Assembly (NCBI GenBank): GCA_041552055.1
Contig: JBFELO010000020.1
Coordinates: 1-47,848 of the forward strand
Direction of reading: 5' to 3'
DNA: 47,848 bases
DNA from: JBFELO01 sp041552055
GTDB lineage: Bacteria > Acidobacteriota > Thermoanaerobaculia > Thermoanaerobaculales > Sulfomarinibacteraceae
Under the pieces are notes generated by a model, which saw only the letters and a program-made list of their open reading frames with translations, made no database searches and had not been told where the DNA came from. Position 1 is the first letter of the stretch. The number at the start of each line of letters is the position of its first letter. The translations under genes and the position numbers were made by a program. This document shows positions 9,205 through 17,195 of this stretch, one piece after another.

Positions 9205-9221
9205 TATAATCCCCGTATAAT
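9205..9221 (+). promoter_or_regulatory. Two tandem consensus -10 boxes
   Basis: TATAAT occurs at 9205-9210 and 9216-9221 within an 11-base direct repeat (GTATAATCCCC). It lies 44-60 bases upstream of the small membrane-protein gene. A matching -35 box is weak (TTGTGG near 9180). Confidence 0.5.
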
Positions 9222-9264
9222 CCCCACGGGAACGCGTAGGGAAGCACGCAGCGGAGATGTGACC

Positions 9265-9471
9265 ATGTCGATGGACTTCGAGACCGTTCGGTTCATGAGG
9301 CTCAGCTTCGCGGTAATCTTCGCGGCCGTGGGAATCGCCGCCGGCATCAAATACGGCGGCATCATCCCCGGCGCGATCGGGATGTACGGGGCGCCCGCCC
9401 TCGGTGCCGTCATCGGCGCCGTTTTCGGCTGGAATGCGGTCGACCTCATCAAGGGACGCGCCCACAAGTAG
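9265..9471 (+). CDS. Small membrane protein, unknown function
   Basis: This 68-residue protein has two hydrophobic, Gly/Ala-rich segments (about 9-27 and 33-55) and a basic tail, GRAHK. No family was recognised. ATG at 9265 has GGAG 8 bases upstream. It lies 24 bases before the metalloprotease gene and is probably co-transcribed with it from the tandem -10 boxes. Confidence 0.65.
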   Translation: MSMDFETVRFMRLSFAVIFAAVGIAAGIKYGGIIPGAIGMYGAPALGAVIGAVFGWNAVDLIKGRAHK

Positions 9472-9495
9472 CCGACCACTGAGAACAGCTACCCG

Positions 9496-9891
9496 ATGCA
9501 CCTGACCCGCAACCAGTTCGAGGACATCGTCGGAGAGGCCCTTGATCGTCTTCCGGCCGATTTCGCCGAGCTCATGAGCAATATCGCAATCCAGGTGCGC
9601 GAAGCGCCCGATGCGGAGACTCTGCGCGACCTCGATCTCGACCCTGCGCGCGACACCCTGTACGGCCTCTACACCGGCGTGCCGCTCGACCGGCGCGGCG
9701 GCTGGTACGGCAATGTGCTGCCGGACATGATCGTGCTGTATCGACGACCGCTGCTGAGGAGCAGCAGCAGTCGCCGCGGGTTGATCCGCCAGATCCAGCT
9801 CACCCTGCTGCACGAGGTCGGGCATCACCTCGGGTTCTCGGACGCCGAAATGGACGGTTGGGAGAGCGAGTTCGAGGGGCTGCAGGAGTAG
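9496..9891 (+). CDS. Minimal zincin-like metallopeptidase (Zincin_1 / COG3824)
   Basis: This 131-residue protein has the zinc motif HEVGHHLG at about 106-113 followed by FSDAEM. This matches the HExxHxxGxxxxxM layout of the small metallopeptidase family PF06262. There is no signal peptide, so it is cytoplasmic. Substrates of the family are unknown. It follows the small membrane-protein gene closely. Confidence 0.85.
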   Translation: MHLTRNQFEDIVGEALDRLPADFAELMSNIAIQVREAPDAETLRDLDLDPARDTLYGLYTGVPLDRRGGWYGNVLPDMIVLYRRPLLRSSSSRRGLIRQIQLTLLHEVGHHLGFSDAEMDGWESEFEGLQE

Positions 9892-10036
9892 CCCTCAGCC
9901 TGCCTACGCGCATAACCCAGGTGCCCTCCAATCGAAGAAACAGGTGTCGCCCGCACTGCTCGCCGGCTTCTCGCTGCGGCCGCCCGGCGCGTGCTCTCCG
10001 CCTTCGTCTTCCAGAGATCAGGTATCCTGGGACGCG

Positions 10037-10852
10037 GTGAGTCAGCCAAACGGGGATCTACATCCGATCGAAGCCTCCCACCTCCACGCTCGGCGGGAGC
10101 GCGTGTTCCTGGTGTTCGCGGGTGTCTTCCTCGGCACGCTCGCGATGCTCAACATCCTCGGTATCAGCCGCTTCATCAAGCTCTACGAATTCACCACCGG
10201 CGGTGGAACGACGCTCACGTTCGCGATCGCGGTCGGGGTGCTGCCGTACCCGATCACATTCCTGTGCACCGACTTCATCAGCGAGTTCTACGGTCGCAGG
10301 CGCGCCAACCTCGTCGTGCTTGTCGGCCTTCTGCTGAACATCTGGGTGGTCTTCGTAATGTGGTTGGGCGGCGTGCTGCCGGGGTTCGAGGCTGTGGATC
10401 CGACGACCGGCGAAATCGTCCGCGACGTCGCCGGACGGTTGCCGGTGTTCTTCGAGGTGCGAGCGCTCACCTTCGGCGCGGTTTCGGCGTCGATGATCGC
10501 GTACCTCGCGGCCCAGTTCTGCGACGTGTACGTGTTCCACTTCTGGAAGCGGGTCACCAGGGGCCGCATGCTGTGGGTGCGCAACAACGGTTCCACCATG
10601 GTCAGCCAGCTCGTCGACACGACCGCGGTCATCCTCATCACCCACTACTACGCACACGCGCTGCCGGTGGACCCGAATTGGTCGGTCGGGCCTCAGCTAC
10701 TCCTGTTCATCGTGACCGGCTATACGTTCAAGTTCGCCGTGGCCGCCGTCGACACGGTGCCGTTCTACATCGGGGTGCGATATCTCAGCAGGTACCTCAG
10801 GCTCAATCCGATCCAGGAGCACTCCGGTCTCGAGATCGGCGAGCCGGAGTGA
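10037..10852 (+). CDS. yhhQ: Queuosine precursor transporter (VUT/YhhQ family)
   Basis: This 271-residue inner-membrane protein has about six to seven hydrophobic segments. It carries the family motifs PITFLCTDFISEFYGRRRA and, later, VSQLVDTTAVILITHY and KFAVAAVDTVPFYI. Family members import the 7-deazaguanine precursors of the modified tRNA base queuosine. GTG at 10037 is inferred: the only purine run upstream is weak, and a TATCCT hexamer lies 8 bases ahead, so the message may have almost no leader. The upstream continuation of the frame (from 9944) shows no conserved sequence. No other queuosine gene is nearby. Confidence 0.9.
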   Translation: MSQPNGDLHPIEASHLHARRERVFLVFAGVFLGTLAMLNILGISRFIKLYEFTTGGGTTLTFAIAVGVLPYPITFLCTDFISEFYGRRRANLVVLVGLLLNIWVVFVMWLGGVLPGFEAVDPTTGEIVRDVAGRLPVFFEVRALTFGAVSASMIAYLAAQFCDVYVFHFWKRVTRGRMLWVRNNGSTMVSQLVDTTAVILITHYYAHALPVDPNWSVGPQLLLFIVTGYTFKFAVAAVDTVPFYIGVRYLSRYLRLNPIQEHSGLEIGEPE

Positions 10853-10856
10853 ACGA

Positions 10857-10926
10857 CAGAGTGTTCAGTGTTCAGAACGCACCGTCACGTGGGAGAGGGC
10901 CGCGCGGAACTCTGAACTCTGAGCAG
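10857..10926. repeat. Heptamer repeats in inverted arms (GTGTTCA / GAACTCT)
   Basis: Left arm units GTGTTCA (10861-10874) are faced by right arm units GAACTCT (10907-10920). The arms are loose reverse complements around a ~30-base loop. It follows the yhhQ stop by about 5 bases and may act as its transcript end. Confidence 0.6.
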
Positions 10927-10972
10927 TGATATTATCCCGCGGCTCGCTCGCCTCACTCACACGGAGGAATCA

Positions 10973-11527
10973 ATGAAAAACGTCGTCCTTGCTGGCATCA
11001 CGTTTTTGCTCATCGGGCTACCCGCGATGGCCCAGGAGATTCACATCGACTATGACCGGTGGGCGCGCTTCACGACGTTCAAGACCTTCGCCTGGCACCC
11101 CACCGAGGAGACCTCGCTGGTCGAAGTCTCTGACCTGATGCACGAGCGCATCAAGAACGCGATCATCACCCAGCTCTCCAGCGGCCGGCTGACGCAGGTC
11201 GAGGAGGATCCGGATCTGTACGTTACCTACCACGCCAGCGCACGGGAAGCCATGCGGCTCGACACGGCCTACTGGGGCTACGGATTCCCGAGCAGCTGGT
11301 ACTGGGACCCGTACTGGGGCGGCATGGGAATGACGACCACCACTGCGAGCACCTACACGGAGGGAATCCTGATCGTCGACATCTGGGATGCTCGGGAGGA
11401 AACCCTGGTGTGGCGCGGATCCGCCATCGCCACGGTGTCCGCCAATCCCGAGAAGAACGCCAAGAAGATCGACAAGGCGGTCAAGAAGCTGGCCAAGAAG
11501 TGGGAGAAGATGAAGCCCGGGTTCTAG
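10973..11527 (+). CDS. DUF4136 exported protein
   Basis: This 184-residue protein has a signal peptide (about 1-20, ending AMAQ) followed by a DUF4136 domain. Motifs are FKTFAW, the DLYVTYHA strand, a Trp/Tyr-rich stretch (YWGYGFPSSWYWDPYW) and the TEGILIVDIWDAREETLVWRG strand. The C-terminus is lysine-rich. DUF4136 proteins are envelope proteins of unknown role. A GGAGGAATCA sequence precedes the ATG. Confidence 0.85.
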   Translation: MKNVVLAGITFLLIGLPAMAQEIHIDYDRWARFTTFKTFAWHPTEETSLVEVSDLMHERIKNAIITQLSSGRLTQVEEDPDLYVTYHASAREAMRLDTAYWGYGFPSSWYWDPYWGGMGMTTTTASTYTEGILIVDIWDAREETLVWRGSAIATVSANPEKNAKKIDKAVKKLAKKWEKMKPGF

Positions 11528-11574
11528 CCCGCGTCCTGCTGATGCCCTTGAGTCAGCTTGGCCTTCCTGACATG

Positions 11575-11603
11575 CCCCTTCCCGTCCCCATTCCCGTTCC
11601 CGG
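11575..11603. repeat. Hexamer array, CCCNTY type
   Basis: Five consecutive degenerate hexamers (CCCCTT, CCCGTC, CCCATT, CCCGTT, CCCGGA) lie in the spacer between the convergent DUF4136 and barrel-protein genes. Nothing else was recognised in the 210-base spacer. Confidence 0.65.
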
Positions 11604-11737
11604 AAGAATTGGGTCTCGGTCGACCGATCCATGTGGCTGCAACAGGGAGACTTCTGCAACTTCTCGGGGCGCCGTTCGCGTACGGGGCCGGGTTGCACCT
11701 GAGTCGTGGGGATGGGCATGATGTGGGCTAGCCCGCA

Positions 11738-12505
11738 TCAGAACCGGTACACGCCCGACACCACGGCCGCATGGAACCAGGCGAAGTTGTACACCTCGTC
11801 GGTGTCGGCGCCACCCTCCAAGGTGCGGTAGCCTGCGCGCACCGACCAGCGTTCGCTCACGTCGTAACCGAGCTTGACGGCGAGGTCCTCCGCCCGACCC
11901 GGTCCACCCGCCAGCGCATCGAGATCGAGTACCAGATGCCAGCGGGCGGCGAACCGCCAGTGGGCGGCCAGGTGGAGCAGCGGCACGAAACCGACATCAC
12001 TGTCTCTGGCTGACGCCCCGCCCTGTCGAAGCTCGATCTTGGCATCCCGGATCTTCGCCGTGAAGCCGACCCACCACGTCCAACGACTGCCCTGGTGGAA
12101 CGTGTATCGATAGGAGAGGCGCCACGAGTTGAACTGGTACGTCGCTTCAGTCGGCACGCCGGACTCGAAGGACTCGCCGACGAAATCGACCGGTTCGGCG
12201 AGTACTCCCGTTTCGCTGTAGGAGAGCGGTGCCAGCAAGGCGCGAAGCCCATGGCGTCGCTTGATGTTCCAGGTGACGTACAGACGTCCGCTCGCCCACG
12301 GGCCGTTGCCGGCCAGATCGACCAGCGAGAACCGGGTGCCGTCCTCGTCGTTCGGGATCTGGACATCGTTGCGGCTCTGCCACACGGGGCCCGCTTCGAG
12401 CTCTACGGCAAAGTCCGACTCACCCTGTGCCGCCACGATGGTGGGGCCGGCCGCCACCAGGACCGCCGCCACAACCATGCTCGAAGCCAGAAGCCTGGCC
12501 TGCAT
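11738..12505 (-). CDS. Probable outer-membrane beta-barrel protein
   Basis: This 255-residue protein has a signal peptide (about 1-28, ending IVAAQ) and then alternating amphipathic strands rich in Tyr and Trp. It ends in VSGVYRF, a terminal Phe as used by the BAM machinery. About eight strands would fit its length. No specific family was recognised. ATG at 12505 has a perfect AAGGAGG 7 bases upstream. The earlier in-frame start at 12544 lacks one. It follows the lipocalin gene on the same strand after about 58 bases. Confidence 0.75.
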   Translation of the reverse strand: MQARLLASSMVVAAVLVAAGPTIVAAQGESDFAVELEAGPVWQSRNDVQIPNDEDGTRFSLVDLAGNGPWASGRLYVTWNIKRRHGLRALLAPLSYSETGVLAEPVDFVGESFESGVPTEATYQFNSWRLSYRYTFHQGSRWTWWVGFTAKIRDAKIELRQGGASARDSDVGFVPLLHLAAHWRFAARWHLVLDLDALAGGPGRAEDLAVKLGYDVSERWSVRAGYRTLEGGADTDEVYNFAWFHAAVVSGVYRF

Positions 12506-12563
12506 TTTCAGGCCTCCTTGTGATAACGCACCGCGGCGGGACATGGACCGGACCGTCGGCGCA

Positions 12564-13103
12564 TCACGGGTGCTCCGGCCGTGCCGGTTGGAGGGTTCGA
12601 TTCAGCGTATCTGGAGTATACCCCTTGGCCCGCAGACCACTGACGATGTCGCGATACTGCCCGTCGTCCATCGTCGGCGTACGGCTCAGGATCCAGAGGT
12701 ACTTTCGAGTCGGCACACCAACTACCGCCCAGCGATACTCGGGATCGAGGTCGATGATCCAGTAGTCGCCCCAGAACGGCCCAAAAAACGAAACCTTGAG
12801 CTTGGAGTTGGTCGTCTGATCCACGACCTTCGCTCGTCCGGTCGATCGTTTGAGGGGGCCATCGAGCGAGCCCTTCCTGCAGCTGTTGACGACACGGATC
12901 AGGCCGTCATCCCGGAGACTGTACTCCGCCGTCACCGCGGTGCAGTTCTTCTGAAACCAGGCGGGATAGCTGGCAATCTCGTACCAGGTTCCGAGGTAGC
13001 GGTCGAGGTCGACATGCTCCACCGCCTCGAGAGCCGGCTGGGTTGCCCATCCACTGCTCACCGTCATCGCGGCCACTATACCAATCACAATCGAGCGCAT
13101 CAT
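12564..13103 (-). CDS. Bacterial lipocalin (Blc-like), Sec-exported
   Basis: This 179-residue protein has a signal peptide of about 20 residues. The lipocalin signature is DLDRYLGTWYEIASYP at about 32-47. Later come YWIIDLDPEYRWAVVGVPTRKYLWILSRTP and the C-terminal helix typical of Blc. Blc proteins bind fatty acids or lysophospholipids. Unlike E. coli Blc there is no lipobox cysteine, so it may be free in the periplasm. GAGGAGG precedes the tandem ATG ATG start. It is probably co-transcribed with the barrel protein. Confidence 0.9.
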   Translation of the reverse strand: MMRSIVIGIVAAMTVSSGWATQPALEAVEHVDLDRYLGTWYEIASYPAWFQKNCTAVTAEYSLRDDGLIRVVNSCRKGSLDGPLKRSTGRAKVVDQTTNSKLKVSFFGPFWGDYWIIDLDPEYRWAVVGVPTRKYLWILSRTPTMDDGQYRDIVSGLRAKGYTPDTLNRTLQPARPEHP

Positions 13104-13239
13104 GACGCCTCCTCGCGGATCCCCGGCGCTTGGAATCTCGAGCGCGCACGTCCCGCTGTGACAACACAGCCGGTCGGATGAGGTTTCCCGACCGCCTCGG
13201 GAGGATCCTCGAAACCCGAACGCCCGCCTGGCGAATCGC

Positions 13240-14904
13240 CTACCGGGTCGCGCTGTCGTAGTCGGCCGCGATCGGAAAGCGCCGTCCGATCCCGAACGCC
13301 TTGGAGGTGATCTTGATACCCGGCGCTGCCTGACGACGCTTGTACTCGGTTCGGTTGATCAGGGCGACCACGTGTACGACCACGTCGTGATCGAGTCCCT
13401 CGGCCACCATCTCCTCCACTGACCGGCCGTGCTCCACGTAATCCTCGATGATCCGGTCGATCACCTCGTACGGCGGCAGCGAGTCCTGGTCGAGCTGATC
13501 GGGCCTGAGCTCGGCCGACGGCGGCTTGTCGACGATGCTCTGCGGGATCAGCTCTCGGTCCGCGTTCAGGAAGCGCGCGAGTCGATAGACCAGCGTCTTC
13601 GGCACATCGCTGATGACCGCCATGCCGCCGCACATGTCACCGTACAAGGTGGCATACCCGACCGCCTGCTCCGACTTGTTGCCAGTCGCGAGCAGCATCC
13701 GGCCGAATTTGTTCGACAGCGCCATCAGCACGGCACCCCTGATGCGCGCCTGGATGTTCTCCTCGGTGACGTCTGGTTCCTTTCCCTCGAAGGTCGGTTG
13801 CAGGACGTCGAGGTAGGACTGAAAGATGTCGTCGATCGGGATCACCCGATAGTCGATGCCGAGGTTGCCCGCAAGCTCCCTGGCGTCTGAAAGGCTGTGC
13901 TCGGATGAGTAGCGCGTCGGCAGGGCCACGCCGAGCACGTTGCCCCCGCCGATCGCCCGCGCCGCGATGGCGGCGGTTAGCGCGGAGTCTATTCCGCCCG
14001 AAAGACCCAGCACCACCTGGTTGAACCCGCACTTGGCAAGGTAGTCGCGCAGACCGAGCTCGAGCGCGCGGAGCGCCTCCTCCTCCTCGCATCGGGCCAC
14101 CTCGCGAAGTTCGCCCGCGACCTCCCCGGCGCCGTCGATCGGGACCTCACACACCAGGAGGTCCTCGGCAAAATCACGCGCCCTCACCACCACGTTGCCG
14201 CTCGGATCGACGACGATCGAGTGCCCGTCAAAAACCAGCTCGTCGTTGCCACCCACCTGATTGGCGTAGACGAAGAAACGGCCCGACTGTGCCGCGTAGC
14301 GACGCACGAGATCCCGGCGCTGGGCCGCCTTGCCCAGTGAGAAAGGGCTCGCCGACACGTTGATCAGGATGTCGGCATCCCGGTCCACGAGCTCCATCAC
14401 CGGATCCCGGTGGTAGATGCTGCGGCCATCGAGATCGGGATCGGACCAGACGTCCTCGCACACGGAAACCCCGAGGCGCACCCCGTGGAAGTGCAGGACG
14501 CGGACCTCGCCGCCGGGCTCGAAGTAGCGCGCCTCGTCGAACACGTCGTAGGTTGGCAGCAGGCATTTGTGGTACCGATCGACCACACGCCCACCGACGC
14601 ACAGGGCAGCCGCGTTGCGCAGCGGCTTGCCGCTGCCCGATTGGTTTTGATCGACGAATCCGACGAGAATCCCGAGGCCGTCATCCGACAGCGCGGCGAT
14701 GCGATCCAGCTGGCTTCGGCTGCGGTCGAGGAAATCGGTCCGCTCGAGCAGATCGCCCGGCGGATACCCGGTGGTCGCCAGCTCGGAGAACACGACCAGT
14801 TCAGCCGACCGGCGGCGCGACTCCAGCACAGCGGTGCGCATTGCCTCGAAGTTCGCGTCGAACGCGCCGGTGGTGTAGTCGAGTTGTGCAATCGCGATGC
14901 GCAC
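13240..14904 (-). CDS. nadE: Glutamine-dependent NAD+ synthetase
   Basis: This 554-residue fusion enzyme makes NAD+ from deamido-NAD. The N-terminal nitrilase-type glutaminase has the triad Glu41, Lys113 and Cys149 (FSELATTGYPPGDLL, YHKCLLPTYDVFDE, SVCEDVW). The C-terminal synthetase has LGLSGGIDSALTAAIA, the ATP-pyrophosphatase loop, and TGNKSEQAVGYATLYGDMCGG. GTG at 14904 has AAGGAG just upstream and starts with the conserved VRIAIAQ. The frame is open 18 codons further but enters a hexamer repeat. The gene appears monocistronic. Confidence 0.96.
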   Translation of the reverse strand: MRIAIAQLDYTTGAFDANFEAMRTAVLESRRRSAELVVFSELATTGYPPGDLLERTDFLDRSRSQLDRIAALSDDGLGILVGFVDQNQSGSGKPLRNAAALCVGGRVVDRYHKCLLPTYDVFDEARYFEPGGEVRVLHFHGVRLGVSVCEDVWSDPDLDGRSIYHRDPVMELVDRDADILINVSASPFSLGKAAQRRDLVRRYAAQSGRFFVYANQVGGNDELVFDGHSIVVDPSGNVVVRARDFAEDLLVCEVPIDGAGEVAGELREVARCEEEEALRALELGLRDYLAKCGFNQVVLGLSGGIDSALTAAIAARAIGGGNVLGVALPTRYSSEHSLSDARELAGNLGIDYRVIPIDDIFQSYLDVLQPTFEGKEPDVTEENIQARIRGAVLMALSNKFGRMLLATGNKSEQAVGYATLYGDMCGGMAVISDVPKTLVYRLARFLNADRELIPQSIVDKPPSAELRPDQLDQDSLPPYEVIDRIIEDYVEHGRSVEEMVAEGLDHDVVVHVVALINRTEYKRRQAAPGIKITSKAFGIGRRFPIAADYDSATR

Positions 14905-14930
14905 GGCCACTCCTTCCGCAGTGGGGAGTG

Positions 14931-14992
14931 TATCGTCGTTCTTCGTCTTCGTCTCCATCTTCGTCTTCGTCTACGTCTGCGCCGTCTTCGTG
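14931..14992. repeat. Hexamer array, GTCTTC type
   Basis: About nine degenerate hexamers (GTCTTC, GTCTCC, ATCTTC, GTCTAC, GTCTGC) lie directly upstream of the nadE start. The array is like the one at 31915-31996. Confidence 0.75.
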
Positions 14993-15107
14993 ACCGCTCA
15001 CGTCCTCATCCACGGCATGGCTCCCCCTCCAAGAACCAGCCATCGTAACCGTGTAGACTATGTCCCCAGACTTTTCTGTAAACCATGTACCCGGAAAGTA
15101 CCCTGCG

Positions 15108-15135
15108 TACTGCCTACTGCTTACTGCTCACTGCT
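15108..15135. repeat. Heptamer array, TACTGCT type
   Basis: Four tandem heptamers (TACTGCC, TACTGCT, TACTGCT, CACTGCT) lie in the 524-base spacer between nadE and the kinase-like pair. Confidence 0.75.
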
Positions 15136-15150
15136 CTCAAAGCCCTCCTG

Positions 15151-15186
15151 AAAAAAAACGACCCTGCCGGTGGCGCCCGACAGGGT
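15151..15186 (-). terminator. Rho-independent terminator on the minus strand
   Basis: On the minus strand a 10-bp stem with one mismatch (ACCCTG...CAGGGT, 15186-15161) and a 6-base loop is followed by eight T. No annotated minus-strand gene lies upstream to the right, since both neighbouring genes read rightward. It therefore implies an unannotated minus-strand transcript or a fortuitous hairpin. Confidence 0.6.
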
Positions 15187-15207
15187 GTTCTGGAAGGAGG
15201 TGAGCCG

Positions 15208-15264
15208 ATGCGCGATTTCGCTTCGTCTCGACTGTTAATACGTTTTCGGAACACCAGCCGTTGA
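15208..15264 (+). CDS. Possible 18-residue small ORF with a very strong ribosome binding site
   Basis: ATG at 15208 is preceded by AAGGAGGTGA (15194-15203), a full complement of the 16S rRNA 3' end. The frame encodes MRDFASSRLLIRFRNTSR and a stop. It could be a leader peptide or small protein for the downstream pair, 167 bases away. The peptide is basic and matches nothing I know. The perfect Shine-Dalgarno sequence is the main evidence. Confidence 0.35.
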   Translation: MRDFASSRLLIRFRNTSR

Positions 15265-15431
15265 GTCCGTTCGCTGCGGGTCGAGCCCACCCACCTCACG
15301 TTCGGGCGGGCGATCTCTCGGCACCTGGAAGGTCGGCTGCATCAGGACCGGAATACGGTTCCCGATGTACCTGATCGGCCCGTGGCGAGAAGTCGTACAA
15401 TAGGGCCCAACCGTCCCGCAGGAGATCCGTG

Positions 15432-16253
15432 ATGCTGATTTCCGTCGGCTCTGTGCTGCTGTCTCTGGCGCTCCAGGCTGCCGAACCCGCACCGGTTCCC
15501 CCACACGGTCTGCCGTTGACCGGCGTGGAGGCGGAGGAGTTCCTGCGCACCGCCGAAATCCTGGAACTCAGGCAATTCGACACGCGCGGCGTCACCAGGC
15601 CGCGCCGAGCCGTGCTGTCGAACGGCACCCGAGAATTGCGGGCGGTGTTCAAGAATGTCGACGAGTCGAAACCCAAGAAGGTCTTCGCCGACGGCGAGGT
15701 GATCTTCATGTTTCGGGATTCCTACCGCCACGAGATCGCGGCCTATGAGCTCGACAAGCTGCTCGGGCTCGGCATGGTCCCGCCCTGCGTCCGGCGTCGC
15801 ATCGGTGCCGACGTCGGCGCGCTCTGTCTCTGGGTCGAGGGCGCCATGACCGAGTGGGAACGAAAGATAGAGCATGATCTCCCGCCGCCGGAGCTCGAGA
15901 CGTGGAACAAACAGATGCACACCCTGCGTCTGTTTCTCCAGCTGATCTACGACCTGGACTACAAGAACATCTCCAACGTGCTGGTGGATCCCGACTTCAA
16001 GATCTACAAGATCGACTCGTCGCGCGCGTTCCGTAACGACTTCGAGCTGCGCAAACCTGCGTCGCTCACGCACTTCTCCAGATCGGTTCTCGACGCCCTC
16101 CGGAGGCTCGACCACGATGACGTCGAGACACACCTCGGCGCGTGGCTGAGCACGGCACAGATCAACGGACTCATGGTGCGGCGCGATCTGATCCTGGAGC
16201 TGGCCGCCGCACGGGTCGCCGAACGGGGCGAGACGGAGGTGCTCTACCGATGA
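15432..16253 (+). CDS. Exported atypical kinase-like protein (HipA/FAM20-type fold), first paralogue
   Basis: This 273-residue protein has an N-terminal hydrophobic signal (about 1-18). Spaced motifs resemble FAM20/HipA-type kinases. A Lys in AVFKNVD (about 74) comes first. RHEIAAYELDKLLGL follows, with a helix-C-like Glu at about 101, then VPPCVRRR. DLDYKNISNVLVD (about 174-186) and KIDSSRAF (Asp about 195) could be the catalytic Asp/Asn and the metal-binding Asp. This is inference from layout; no family name can be given with certainty. ATG at 15432 (or GTG at 15429) follows GGAG. The next gene is a paralogue overlapping the stop as ATGA. Confidence 0.6.
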   Translation: MLISVGSVLLSLALQAAEPAPVPPHGLPLTGVEAEEFLRTAEILELRQFDTRGVTRPRRAVLSNGTRELRAVFKNVDESKPKKVFADGEVIFMFRDSYRHEIAAYELDKLLGLGMVPPCVRRRIGADVGALCLWVEGAMTEWERKIEHDLPPPELETWNKQMHTLRLFLQLIYDLDYKNISNVLVDPDFKIYKIDSSRAFRNDFELRKPASLTHFSRSVLDALRRLDHDDVETHLGAWLSTAQINGLMVRRDLILELAAARVAERGETEVLYR

Positions 16254-17182
16254 GTGCGCCGCCGCTTTTCGTTCCGCAACCGACACGAATAACGGGCGGG
16301 GAGGACCGAGAGGTGCCTCCCTCGGGCCCCCACGCCGGTCGGACCGCTACGCGGTTGACCGCCGCCGTGGCGACCGTGCTGGTGCTCGTAACCTTCCTCA
16401 CGGCTCGCAGCGCCGCGGCAGAAGAGCCCGGCGACGCCCTACCGCTGACGGGCGACGCGGCCGAGAACTTCCTGGCAACGGCCAAGGTGCTGGAGCTGAA
16501 ATCGTTCAAGACCAAGGGCGTGACCATGCCGCGCAAGGCCACCCTGTCCGACGGGGAGCGCACGCTGGACGCGCTGTTCAAGGACATCGACAGGTACAGC
16601 CCCAAGGAGACGCTCGCCGGCGGTCAGCTGGTGCTGCGGTTCCGCGACTCGTATCGACACGAGATCGCCGCCTACGAGCTGGACAAGCTGCTCGGCCTGG
16701 AGATCGTTCCGCCCTGCGTCAAACGTCGCATAGGTGGCGGCGCCGGGGCCCTCTGCCTGTGGGTCCAGGGCACCATGACCGAGTGGGAGCGGCTCGCCCA
16801 GCCCGAAATCACACCTCCCGACACAGAGGGCTGGAACAGGCAGATGATGACCATCCGGCTGTTCCTCCAGCTGATCGACGACATCGACTACAAGAACGCG
16901 TCGAACCTGCTGATCGACGAGCGATTCAAGATCTACAAGATCGACTCTTCGCGTGCCTTTCGTACCGATCGCGAGCTGCGGGACCCTGCCGAACTCACGC
17001 GGTTTTCCCGTGCGGTGCTCGACGCCCTCGGATCCCTGACGTTGAGTGACGCACAGGCGTCGCTCAAGCCCTGGTTGACCAAGGCGCAAATCAAGGGGCT
17101 GCTGGCGCGGCGCGATCTCATCCTCGAGCTGGCCGAGGCACGGGTCGCCGCACTGGGCGAGGACGAGGTGCTGTACCCCTGA
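16250..17182 (+). CDS. Exported atypical kinase-like protein, second paralogue
   Basis: This 310-residue protein is close to the preceding one over its whole length, with identical stretches such as RDSYRHEIAAYELDKLLGL and FKIYKIDSSRAF. It has a longer N-terminus: about 30 polar residues and then one hydrophobic segment (34-53) ending near SAAA, likely a signal or anchor. Candidate catalytic residues are Lys111, Glu138, Asp213, Asn216/Asn219 and Asp232, all kept in both copies. It arose by tandem duplication and is translationally coupled. The substrate is unknown; a periplasmic location would be unusual for an ATP-using enzyme. Confidence 0.6.
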   Translation: MSAPPLFVPQPTRITGGEDREVPPSGPHAGRTATRLTAAVATVLVLVTFLTARSAAAEEPGDALPLTGDAAENFLATAKVLELKSFKTKGVTMPRKATLSDGERTLDALFKDIDRYSPKETLAGGQLVLRFRDSYRHEIAAYELDKLLGLEIVPPCVKRRIGGGAGALCLWVQGTMTEWERLAQPEITPPDTEGWNRQMMTIRLFLQLIDDIDYKNASNLLIDERFKIYKIDSSRAFRTDRELRDPAELTRFSRAVLDALGSLTLSDAQASLKPWLTKAQIKGLLARRDLILELAEARVAALGEDEVLYP

Positions 17183-17195
17183 GCCTCTAGATTTC

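Noticed and set aside
9130..9828. Upstream extension of the nucleoside-transporter frame
   Set aside because: It overlaps two plus-strand genes, lacks hydrophobic pattern, and a good ribosome binding site marks ATG at 9129.
14931..15135. CRISPR array
   Set aside because: Units are 6-7 bases without spacers, and no cas genes are present.
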